From NCBI RefSeq assembly GCF_001956315.1, contig NZ_MOLY01000036.1, positions 1-64,000 of the forward strand: DNA of 64,000 nucleotides, given 5' to 3'. Positions 19,289-26,522 of the stretch are shown piece after piece. A program made the translations under genes and the position numbers. Each line of letters begins with the position of its first letter. Position 1 is the stretch's first letter. Below the pieces are notes generated by a model, which did not search any database, was not told the origin of the DNA, and saw only the letters and a program-made list of their open reading frames with translations. This DNA comes from Sphingomonas montana. Its GTDB lineage: Bacteria; Pseudomonadota; Alphaproteobacteria; Sphingomonadales; Sphingomonadaceae.

Positions 19289-20632
19289 CTACTCCGTCGG
19301 CAATACCAGTATGAAGCGCGCGCCATCGCCCGGTTCCGAATCCAGCAATATGTCCCCCCCCATCGCGCGCGCCAGCCGCCGCGAGATGTAGAGCCCCAGG
19401 CCGGTCCCGCCCGGCTCGGTCGGGTCGACCCGCTCGAACTTGTCAAACACCCGGTCCTGATCCTCCGCGGCGATGCCCTTGCCTTGGTCCGCGACCACGA
19501 TTCGCGCCGCGTGGGCATCGCGCTCGCCCCGAATCCAGATCGTACCGCCCGGCGGGGAATAGCGGACCGCGTTGCCGATCAGGTTCACCAATATCTGCAA
19601 ACCCCGGCCGAACTCGCCACGCGCGGGCAGCAGGTCGTCCGGCCCCGGTGCATCGATCCGCACGCCGGACCGTTCAGCCCGCACCGCGAGCAGTCCCGCG
19701 GCCCGCCGGGCAATATCGGCCAGGTCGATCGCCTCGCTCCGTGCGCGGAACTCCATGCTCTCGATCGCCTGCAGGTCGACCAGATCATCGACCAGGTCCA
19801 GCAGGTGCCGGCCCGCATTGGCGATATCGCCGGCATATTCGACATAGTCCGGCTGCAACTCGGCATCGGCGCCGCGGATCGCGTCGGCCTGCGTGATGAT
19901 CCGGTCGATCGGCGCCCGTAACGCAGCACCCAGCCGCGGTCCGAACCCGGTATCGCCGTCCGCCGGGATCGGTGGATCGCCGTCATCCTCGTCTACGAAA
20001 CCGGCGACCCCCTCGAACCCGGCAAAGCTGCCGTCCGTCGCTGCCAGCGGTTGCCCTGACAGCCGCAGCGTGCGCGCCGGATCGCCGGCCGGGTGCGCCA
20101 GCTGGTCGCCGAACGCGTTGCCGGCCGCCATTGCCTCGATCATCGGTACGGTCCCGTCCGCCCCGGCGCGCAGCACGAAGGTCCGCGCCAGCGGCTGCCC
20201 CACCGCACCGTCCTGCGGCGGGTCCAGCCGGGTCAGCCGCAGATGCGCGTCCACCGTCCAACGCCAGTCGGCCGCGCCGCGCCCGAAATCACGCATGCGC
20301 TCGCCGTCCGGCCCGGCGAACGGCTGCCGCGACTGCGTTTCGGTCCACCCCACGATTGCCAGCGCCACCGCGTCGCCCTCCGGCGCGGCCCGTACCCACA
20401 GATCGAGGTCGCGGTCGCCGTCCGCGATGGTGACCCCGCGCGACACCACGACGCCCAGCCGCCGGACCAGCCGGACCAGCCCGGCCAGTTGCGGCACCAC
20501 CAGCTTCCCGCCCGTCCTTCCCCCGGCCCGCACGTTCAGCGTCGCCAGCGGCAAATCGGCCGACGCCAGCCGTTCCTCGCGGTCGACCAGACCGTGGATC
20601 GGCGTCCGCATCGACGGCCCGCCCGCCATCAT
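19289..20632 (-). CDS. Histidine-kinase-like protein lacking the phosphoacceptor His
   Basis: A 447-residue soluble protein with a PAS-like region (about 125-215), a helical region like a DHp domain (about 230-300) and a complete HATPase domain: N350 and N354 (LVNLIGNAVRYSPPGG), D382-Q-G-K-G386, G409-TGLG413. The H-box that normally reads SHELRTP reads GAALRAP (235-241): the phosphorylated His is Ala236 and the next Glu is Ala237. It should bind ATP but cannot autophosphorylate at the usual place. Its start overlaps the DUF2336-like gene's stop (ATGA). It may be a pseudokinase regulator of another relay, but partners are unknown. Confidence 0.82.
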   Translation of the reverse strand: MMAGGPSMRTPIHGLVDREERLASADLPLATLNVRAGGRTGGKLVVPQLAGLVRLVRRLGVVVSRGVTIADGDRDLDLWVRAAPEGDAVALAIVGWTETQSRQPFAGPDGERMRDFGRGAADWRWTVDAHLRLTRLDPPQDGAVGQPLARTFVLRAGADGTVPMIEAMAAGNAFGDQLAHPAGDPARTLRLSGQPLAATDGSFAGFEGVAGFVDEDDGDPPIPADGDTGFGPRLGAALRAPIDRIITQADAIRGADAELQPDYVEYAGDIANAGRHLLDLVDDLVDLQAIESMEFRARSEAIDLADIARRAAGLLAVRAERSGVRIDAPGPDDLLPARGEFGRGLQILVNLIGNAVRYSPPGGTIWIRGERDAHAARIVVADQGKGIAAEDQDRVFDKFERVDPTEPGGTGLGLYISRRLARAMGGDILLDSEPGDGARFILVLPTE

Positions 20633-21744
20633 CGCCCGCGCGCCTGGGGCCCGGCGTCCAGCGCGGCGACATAGTCCGGGTCGAGCCGGTAGAGGTCGAT
20701 CGCATCCTGCGCCGCCGCGTCGGACAACGCGTCATATCCCGCCATCCGGTCCACGATCGCGTCGATCGGCGCGGCTCCGTCCGGCCAGCGCAGCATCAGC
20801 GCGGCCGCCGCACTCCGATCGATCGCCGCGGCGCGCAGCAGCACCACCAGTCGCGCGCCATCGGGGTCCAGCACCATGTCCCACGCCGCCGCCATGCCGA
20901 TTCCCGCGCGCAACGCCAGCCCGGCCACCGCCGCCGCCACATGCCCTTCCACCGCGAACGCCACCGTCCCGGCATCGTCGGCGATCCCGGTACGCAGCAT
21001 CGCGCGCGCCAGCATGATCGCGACCGCATCATGATCCGGCACCGCCGCCGCCCCGGACAGCGCACTGCCGGTGGCCGCTGCGACCGCGCGGTCGATCGCG
21101 CCCGTCATCATCACGTCCTGCCGGTCGATCCAGTGGCGGATGGCCGCCGCGATCCGCCAGTGCAACCGGGCGCAGACGTCGATCGGCAGGTCCTCGGGCA
21201 CCAGCACCGGCTCGTCGAACCGGCCCCGCCGCGCGGCATCGCGCTCCACCAGCGCCCGCGCCGCGCCTGCGACCCCGGCATCGCCATGGCGCGTCAGCCC
21301 GTCCAGCACCGGCGCGTCCACCAGCAACGGGTCCTGCGTCACCGCGATGTGCGCCTGCGTGACGAGGCGGTGCTCATCGACCCGCCGGGCCAGCACCGCA
21401 ACCAGATCGGGATCGACCGGCCCATCCGCATCCAGCGCGATCCGCGCCACGCGCACCGTCATGTTGCCCAGAACCATCAGGATATGGGCAGGCAGCACCC
21501 CGGCCAGCCGCACCAGCAGGTCGCGCCGGATCCGCCCCTCGATCGTACGCGTCACCGTGGTCAGCAGCGCGCGTATCCGCGTGCGCTGCGCCTCGTCCAC
21601 ACGCACGGCGTCGTCGCCGAACAGGTCGCGCGCCAACGCCTCCAGCCGCACGCGGCCGGCCCGTTTGGACCGCGCCGCATCGGCCAGCACCCCCGCGGCA
21701 GGGCCGCCGGGTGCGTCAGCCAGCAATGATTCGAACGAAGCCAT
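20629..21744 (-). CDS. DUF2336-like protein
   Basis: A 371-residue soluble, mostly helical protein resembling alphaproteobacterial DUF2336 proteins, whose function is not established. Supporting segments are RTIEGRIRRDLLVRLAG (about residues 70-86), PEDLPIDVCARLHWRIAAAIRHWI near the middle and long alpha-helical repeats. No catalytic motif or membrane segment is seen. The ATG at 21744 starts MASFESLLAD; a longer open frame upstream crosses the neighbour gene in another frame. It is coupled by an ATGA overlap to the kinase-like gene and lies 32 bp after the two-domain membrane gene, suggesting one operon of three and probably a shared complex. Confidence 0.7.
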   Translation of the reverse strand: MASFESLLADAPGGPAAGVLADAARSKRAGRVRLEALARDLFGDDAVRVDEAQRTRIRALLTTVTRTIEGRIRRDLLVRLAGVLPAHILMVLGNMTVRVARIALDADGPVDPDLVAVLARRVDEHRLVTQAHIAVTQDPLLVDAPVLDGLTRHGDAGVAGAARALVERDAARRGRFDEPVLVPEDLPIDVCARLHWRIAAAIRHWIDRQDVMMTGAIDRAVAAATGSALSGAAAVPDHDAVAIMLARAMLRTGIADDAGTVAFAVEGHVAAAVAGLALRAGIGMAAAWDMVLDPDGARLVVLLRAAAIDRSAAAALMLRWPDGAAPIDAIVDRMAGYDALSDAAAQDAIDLYRLDPDYVAALDAGPQARGR

Positions 21745-21776
21745 GCCCCGCTTTAAATGAACATCGTTAATAGCGG

Positions 21777-23027
21777 TTAAACCGCCGGATCCCCATGGTC
21801 TGCATCCCGCGCGGCCCCGCGCGGGGCCTGCCGCGCCGCCGCCACGAACATCGCCTGCATCCGCACGAACGATGCCAGCCCGTACAGCAGGCCCGCGGCC
21901 ACCGCCCCCGTCCAGCCGGCCACCAGCGCCACCGGCATCATGCCCCACGCCAGCCCGTCGGCCTCCGCGATCCATGGCGGCCCGGCGTCGTCCGACAGCG
22001 CCGCCAGCCCGTGCAGGGCGGACCGCGTCGCCATGACACATGCGACGGCACCTGCCCCCGCCAGCAACCAGACGCCGCCCAGCGGCCACGCCAGCGCCAG
22101 CAGGCCCAGCGCCAGCGCACCCGCGCGCGCGCGCTCGATCATCGCCCCGTGGCGGATATCGGCCAGCCGCACCCGCGCCAGCCGCGCCGCCACTGCCGCC
22201 ACCGGTCCGGACGACAGGCCGAAGCCGAACCCCGTCCCGACCCAGCCGGCCAACGCCAGCAGGACGCCCACCCCGGCCAGTCCGACGGACGCGATCGCGA
22301 CCGGCCACGGGTCAACCGCCTTGCGCGCCAGCCACCCCGCGACCGGCCCGTCCACCAGCGCGAACAGCCAGCGTCGCGGCCAGCGGCCTGCCGGCACGCG
22401 CGATCCGCGCAGCAACTGGCGGTCCAGCCCGTCCAGCGCCTGATGGCGGATCGCGATCCGTGGCCGCCCATCCGCCGCCGGCGCACATGCCACCCGCCGC
22501 GCGCCCGCCTGTACCGCGCGGCGCAGCAACGTCGATTGCGCGTCCCAGTCGCCCAGCATCGCCGCGGTCGACCGCACCGCCGCCCCATCCAGCACGCCCA
22601 GCCCGGCCCAGCGGCACTGCGCGTCGATTCGTTCATATTCCACCGTGTCCGGCTGGTCCGGCACCGTCATCAGCGCGGGGGCCGGCTGCATCGCCAGCAT
22701 ATCCAGCATCACCTGATCGGCGACGCACCCGTCGGCGATCAGCAACAGCCGTTCGTCGGGGTGGAACCGGTCCGCCGCATCGCCGATCGTCCGCGCGACC
22801 TCGATCGACACGCCGTCGCGCCGCAACCGGTCCAGCGCCGCAGTCAGCGCGGACGGCATCCGTTCGACCAGCAGCACCAGATGCGTCGCGCCCGCGCCGA
22901 CCGCCTGTCGCGCCTGATGCTCCACCACCGTTCGCCCGAGCAGCGGCAGGGTCGCACGCAACCCGTCGCCCGCCGCCCCCGCGCCGGTGGCCGTTTCGAT
23001 CGCGATGATGAGCGCAGCCAGCGCCAA
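21777..23027 (-). CDS. Two-domain protein: nucleotidyltransferase-like plus membrane CDP-alcohol phosphotransferase-like
   Basis: A 416-residue protein not confidently recognised. The first 210 residues look like a nucleotidyltransferase fold (PLLGRTVVEHQARQAVGAGA, then LLLIADGCVADQ). Residues about 220-400 hold five or six hydrophobic helices and a DGPVAGWLARKAVDPWPVAI stretch reminiscent of CDP-alcohol phosphotransferases. Such fusions occur in inositol-phosphate lipid or solute synthesis. Where the DGxxAR...G...D...D motif is expected there is SGPVAAVAARLAR, without the acidic residues, so the site looks dead. The start is TTG at 23027, supported by GGAAGGA seven to eight bases upstream. 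It precedes the DUF2336-like and kinase-like genes. Confidence 0.45.
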   Translation of the reverse strand: MALAALIIAIETATGAGAAGDGLRATLPLLGRTVVEHQARQAVGAGATHLVLLVERMPSALTAALDRLRRDGVSIEVARTIGDAADRFHPDERLLLIADGCVADQVMLDMLAMQPAPALMTVPDQPDTVEYERIDAQCRWAGLGVLDGAAVRSTAAMLGDWDAQSTLLRRAVQAGARRVACAPAADGRPRIAIRHQALDGLDRQLLRGSRVPAGRWPRRWLFALVDGPVAGWLARKAVDPWPVAIASVGLAGVGVLLALAGWVGTGFGFGLSSGPVAAVAARLARVRLADIRHGAMIERARAGALALGLLALAWPLGGVWLLAGAGAVACVMATRSALHGLAALSDDAGPPWIAEADGLAWGMMPVALVAGWTGAVAAGLLYGLASFVRMQAMFVAAARQAPRGAARDADHGDPAV

Positions 23028-23033
23028 GCCGTC

Positions 23034-23041
23034 GTCCTTCC
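23034..23041 (-). promoter_or_regulatory. Ribosome binding site deciding a TTG start
   Basis: Minus-strand GGAAGGAC sits correctly spaced before the TTG at 23027. No ATG or GTG is available nearby in that frame, so this site is the main reason for accepting the TTG start of the two-domain membrane protein. Confidence 0.6.
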
Positions 23042-23182
23042 CGCAGGTCGCGGGATCACCCGCATCGGCCGCAGCGATAGGCGGATCGACCGCCGCTTGC
23101 CAACCCGCTGTCGCAAAGCGAGCGGTCTCGGAGACTGTGGCCCGGTAAGAGCCGGCTTAAAGCAGGATGATTTCCCTAAAAA

Positions 23183-23305
23183 CCGTGCATCCGGAGCGCA
23201 GTCGAGGGACCCGTCGAGGGACCCGTCGAGCGCAGCCGAGACGGCCAACAGCGCCCCTCGGCTACGCTCGGGGAACGTACCTCGGCTGCGCTCGGCCTGA
23301 ACGGA
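23183..23305. repeat. Family D repeat cluster in a 374-bp gene-free gap
   Basis: The gap 23028-23401 holds no convincing gene. Its centre contains the family D motif GAGCGCAGTCGAGGGACC, then a tandem second GTCGAGGGACCC unit, then GTCGAGCGCAGCCGAG, followed by two inverted motifs (CTCGGCTACGCTCGGGG and CTCGGCTGCGCTCGG). Copy 1 is at 5336-5415. The tandem unit suggests slippage or repeated insertion. The gap separates the phosphotransfer-like gene from the operon downstream of it. Confidence 0.65.
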
Positions 23306-23401
23306 CTTTGCAATGGACCAACCAGAACGCATCGCATTCTAACGGCGTCGCGTCTCTGCTGTCGCACGGTCCCGCTTGGAACAGCCCAGCCACACGCGGC
23401 G

Positions 23402-23689
23402 TCAGCCGATGGCGTCGCGCACCGCATCCAGTGCGGCGGGGTCGCCCGGCGCCGCGCGTCCGGCCGCATCCGCCGCCATCATCAGGTCGATCGCGCCGAA
23501 ACTGGCGGCCAGCCCTTTCAGTCGCCACGCGGCCTGTTCCCACTGACCGGCATCGCGCGCACGGCCGAGCGCAACGATCATAGTCGCCGCACTGTCCAGG
23601 AAAGCCACGCGCAATTCGTCGGCCAGCGCGGGATCGTCACCGATCGCCGCCGACAAAGCCGCTTCCAATACTCCGGGATCGTAAACCAT
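23402..23689 (-). CDS. Histidine phosphotransfer (HPt)-like protein lacking the His
   Basis: A 95-residue helical protein with the HPt fold pattern: IGDDPALADELRVAFLDSA, then WEQAAWRLKGLAASFGA (about residues 50-66). The HPt signature A-H-x-L-K-G reads A-W-R-L-K-G, so the phosphorylated His is Trp55 and ordinary phosphotransfer is impossible. The ATG at 23689 (MVYDPGVLEAAL) fits better than a TTG 33 bases upstream. It is divergent from the coiled-coil protein at 23771 and lies upstream of the operon containing the His-less kinase. A structural or docking role is more likely than catalysis. Confidence 0.72.
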   Translation of the reverse strand: MVYDPGVLEAALSAAIGDDPALADELRVAFLDSAATMIVALGRARDAGQWEQAAWRLKGLAASFGAIDLMMAADAAGRAAPGDPAALDAVRDAIG

Positions 23690-23714
23690 GCGGTCATCGC
23701 TAGCGCCCGGCAGG

Positions 23715-23729
23715 TTAAGCAACCGTTAC
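23715..23729. promoter_or_regulatory. Possible CtrA-type site between divergent genes
   Basis: TTAA, seven bases (GCAACCG), TTAC matches the CtrA consensus TTAA-N7-TTAA at seven of eight fixed positions. It is placed between the HPt-like gene and the coiled-coil membrane gene. A single short match can arise by chance. Confidence 0.22.
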
Positions 23730-23770
23730 CACCACCTTCCCCCCGTAACGAAATCTGGTAGACCGGCGAA

Positions 23771-25987
23771 ATGGGCATGGGGGCAAGATGGGGCGCACCC
23801 CGCGATGGCGACATCGTGGAGGATGCGGTGGAGGCCGAACCGGCCCCAGTGATCGACAGGTCCGACGCGGCGCTGCCGACGGACGACATGGGCGAGGTCG
23901 CCCAAGCGGCAGCCGGCCCGCGACCCTGGCTGGCCCTGCTGCCGATCGCGGTGGCCGGGCTCTGGCTGCTCTACACGTTGCTGACCGCCGCCGGAATCGC
24001 ACCGCCGCCGCCGCCCGCAGTCGTCGCCGCCATGCTGCCGACGCTTGCCCCGCTCATCCTGGCGTTGCTGCTTTATATCGTCGTCGCGCGTGGCGGGCAT
24101 GGCGAGGCACGGCGCTTCCGCCGCGTCGCCGGGCATATGCAACGCGAAACGCTGGCGCTCGAAGCGGTACTGGCCCGGATGGCCGACATGATCGCCGACC
24201 AGAACCGCCTGCTGGCGGATCAGGCCGCGCAACTCGTCGCGCTGGGCGATGAGACCGCAGACCGGATCGGCGCGATCCGCAGCGGTTTTACCCAGGATAG
24301 CGCGACCTTTACTGAACAGGGTGCGGCGCTGGCGCGCGCCACGGATGCCGCCCGCATCGATCTGGGCGTTATCCTGGCGGATCTGCCACGGATCGATGCG
24401 CAGGTGCGCGGCCTGTCCGATCGGCTGCGCGACACCGGGCTGTCCGCGCATGAACAGGCCGGTGCGCTCGATGCGCAACTCGTCGCGATCGTCGATCACG
24501 CGCGCGATGCAGATCAGGTCGCCGGGGCCGCGGCGCAACGCCTCGCCGCGCATCTCGCCCGGGTCGAGGGAGTGAGCGACGTCGCCGCCGAACGCATCGA
24601 CGCGGCGGGCACGCGCATGGCCGCCACGGCGGACCGCACCCTGGAACAGGCCGCGACCGTGCTGGATGCATTGCGCACCGCCTTGGCCGCGGAACAGGCG
24701 ACGCTCACCGCGATCGTCACCGAATCGCACGCGCTGATCGGCTCGGCCGGCACCGTCGCGGTCGCCGCCGTCCGCGATCAGGTCGATCTGCTCGAAACCC
24801 GGCTTGCCGGGTTCGGCACGCGGGTCGCGCGCGAGGGGACCGCCGTCGGCGCACTTGCCGCCACGCTCACACAGGATCTCGATCGCGCCGGTGAGCGGTT
24901 CGAACGGCTGGCGCAGGACGGCGGGGCCGCGACACTTCACATCGTCGAGCAGCTCGATACGGCGCGCCTCCGGGCTGATACCGCCACGGCCGCGATCGAT
25001 ACCGGCGGCACCGCGGTCGACCGGCTGATCCAGCGTGCCGATCGCCTGACGCGGGCGATGGAACTTGTTGGCACGGCGTTGCAGGGGGCCGATCTCGCTT
25101 CTGCCCGCATCGTCGCGCGCGTGGATCAGAGCCTGCCGACGCTGTCCGGTTTCGCCGACGTCGCCGGTCACGCCGGCGACGCGCTCGATCGTTCGGGCGA
25201 GGCGATCGAGCGCAACCGCGCCGCGCTCGACGCACTGTCCGCCGGTCTCGCCCGCACCGATGCCGATACGCAGGCACTGGCGGACGCCGCGACCCCCGCG
25301 CTCATCGATGCGCTGCACCGCGTCCGTGCCGCGGCGGACGACGCCGCCGGCCATGTCCGCGCCGCCTTCGCCGCGATCGGGCCGGACGCCGGTGCGGATC
25401 TTGCCGCCGCCACCTGCGCGATCGTCGACACCACCGTCACCGCGGCGGTCGACCGCAACCTCGCATCGCTTTCCGCCGCCGCCGCCCGCGCGACCGACGC
25501 GGCGTCGGCCACTTCGGAGCATCTTGTCCACCAACTCGCCGCCATCGCCGACACCGCTTCCGCGGTCGAAGCGCGGATCGCGGCCGCACGGCAGGAAACC
25601 GCCGACGCCGATCAGGGCGACTTCGCACAGCGTGTGGCGCTTCTGATCGAAGGCCTCAATTCCACCGCCATCGATGTCACGAAGATTCTGGGGCAGGATG
25701 TCGCCGACGATGCCTGGGCTGCCTATCTCCGCGGCGATCGCGGCGTCTTCACGCGCCGCGCGGTCCGCCTGCTCGATCATGCCGATGCCCGCACCATCGC
25801 CGCGCATTATGGCGAAGACAGCGCATTCCACGATCAGGTCAATCGCTACGTCCATGATTTCGAAGCGATGCTGCGCCGCGTTCTGGCCAGCCGGGATGGT
25901 ACGCCGATGGGCGTGACCCTGCTCTCGTCCGACATGGGCAAGCTTTACGTCGCGCTGGCGCAGGCCATCGAACGGCTGCGCGCCTGA
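23771..25987 (+). CDS. Large coiled-coil inner-membrane protein
   Basis: A 738-residue protein of unknown function. After about 50 acidic residues come two hydrophobic helices (about 52-74 and 85-105, the second ending LILALLLYIVVARGG), then roughly 500 residues of Ala-, Asp- and Arg-rich heptad-like sequence predicted to form a long coiled coil. The last 110 residues (KILGQDVADDAWAAYLRGDRGVFTRRAVRLLD ending AQAIERLRA) are less repetitive and look like a defined domain. The plan, two helices followed by a long coiled coil, recalls polarity factors such as Caulobacter TipN, but that is only an architectural likeness. It stands alone on the plus strand, convergent with the DUF1467 gene. Confidence 0.72.
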   Translation: MGMGARWGAPRDGDIVEDAVEAEPAPVIDRSDAALPTDDMGEVAQAAAGPRPWLALLPIAVAGLWLLYTLLTAAGIAPPPPPAVVAAMLPTLAPLILALLLYIVVARGGHGEARRFRRVAGHMQRETLALEAVLARMADMIADQNRLLADQAAQLVALGDETADRIGAIRSGFTQDSATFTEQGAALARATDAARIDLGVILADLPRIDAQVRGLSDRLRDTGLSAHEQAGALDAQLVAIVDHARDADQVAGAAAQRLAAHLARVEGVSDVAAERIDAAGTRMAATADRTLEQAATVLDALRTALAAEQATLTAIVTESHALIGSAGTVAVAAVRDQVDLLETRLAGFGTRVAREGTAVGALAATLTQDLDRAGERFERLAQDGGAATLHIVEQLDTARLRADTATAAIDTGGTAVDRLIQRADRLTRAMELVGTALQGADLASARIVARVDQSLPTLSGFADVAGHAGDALDRSGEAIERNRAALDALSAGLARTDADTQALADAATPALIDALHRVRAAADDAAGHVRAAFAAIGPDAGADLAAATCAIVDTTVTAAVDRNLASLSAAAARATDAASATSEHLVHQLAAIADTASAVEARIAAARQETADADQGDFAQRVALLIEGLNSTAIDVTKILGQDVADDAWAAYLRGDRGVFTRRAVRLLDHADARTIAAHYGEDSAFHDQVNRYVHDFEAMLRRVLASRDGTPMGVTLLSSDMGKLYVALAQAIERLRA

Positions 25988-25990
25988 CGG

Positions 25991-26263
25991 TCAGTGCGGG
26001 CGGTAACGCGTGAAGAAGTCCAGATCGTCGGTCCCGATCCAGCCCTGCACATAATTTACGTAATATAGCCCGAACAGCACGGCCGACACGATCGTCGTCC
26101 ACAGGCATGTCCGGCCGAACGCGAAGCGCGGCGGCGCGCTGTCCGCCTGCCCCGCAATCGCGGCTTCGGGCGCCGCCCCCGTCCGTAATCGGAACGGCAG
26201 CACGAAAAAGAAGCTGAGCGACCAGAACAGCGAATAGATCGCAAGGATCGACGTGAACCGCAT
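25991..26263 (-). CDS. DUF1467 family small membrane protein
   Basis: A 90-residue protein with two membrane helices (about residues 6-25 and 55-75), the first opening ILAIYSLFWSLSFFFVLPF, as in the DUF1467 family found across alphaproteobacteria. Function is unknown. In related genomes it commonly follows the RNase J gene, as here, after a 259-bp gap. Its stop lies three bases from the stop of the convergent coiled-coil gene. Confidence 0.8.
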   Translation of the reverse strand: MRFTSILAIYSLFWSLSFFFVLPFRLRTGAAPEAAIAGQADSAPPRFAFGRTCLWTTIVSAVLFGLYYVNYVQGWIGTDDLDFFTRYRPH

Positions 26264-26522
26264 GAAACCGTCCTGATCTTGCCTGTTGTAGACGCCGCAC
26301 CGCTAACCTGGTCTGCTCGGTTTGAACCGGCGGGCCGGCACCGGCAAGTCGAAGACGACCCGTCCGGCGCAACATCCACGCTGTACCGCTGCCCGGACGC
26401 AATCTGGGATCCCGCTGCCTGTCCACGCGACGGTAGAAGCGGGATCCCGGATCCGGTTCGGGACGACGCGCACCACAGGACCCGCCCCACGGTCCGCCCC
26501 GAAGCGAACCGCAGCAGCCTCC

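Noticed and set aside
21753-21780. CtrA site before the DUF2336-like gene
   Set aside because: Three TTAA motifs occur, but their spacings are 10 and 6 bases rather than 7, so no standard site is formed.
23183-23305. Possible CRISPR array
   Set aside because: Repeated GTCGAGGGACCC units are adjacent without unique spacers of constant size, and no cas genes are present.
23726-25855. Minus-strand open frame of 709 codons opposite the coiled-coil gene
   Set aside because: It lacks a family match and mirrors the Ala/Arg-rich coding strand; GC-rich codon bias leaves the opposite strand open. The plus-strand protein has membrane helices, heptads and a coherent end.
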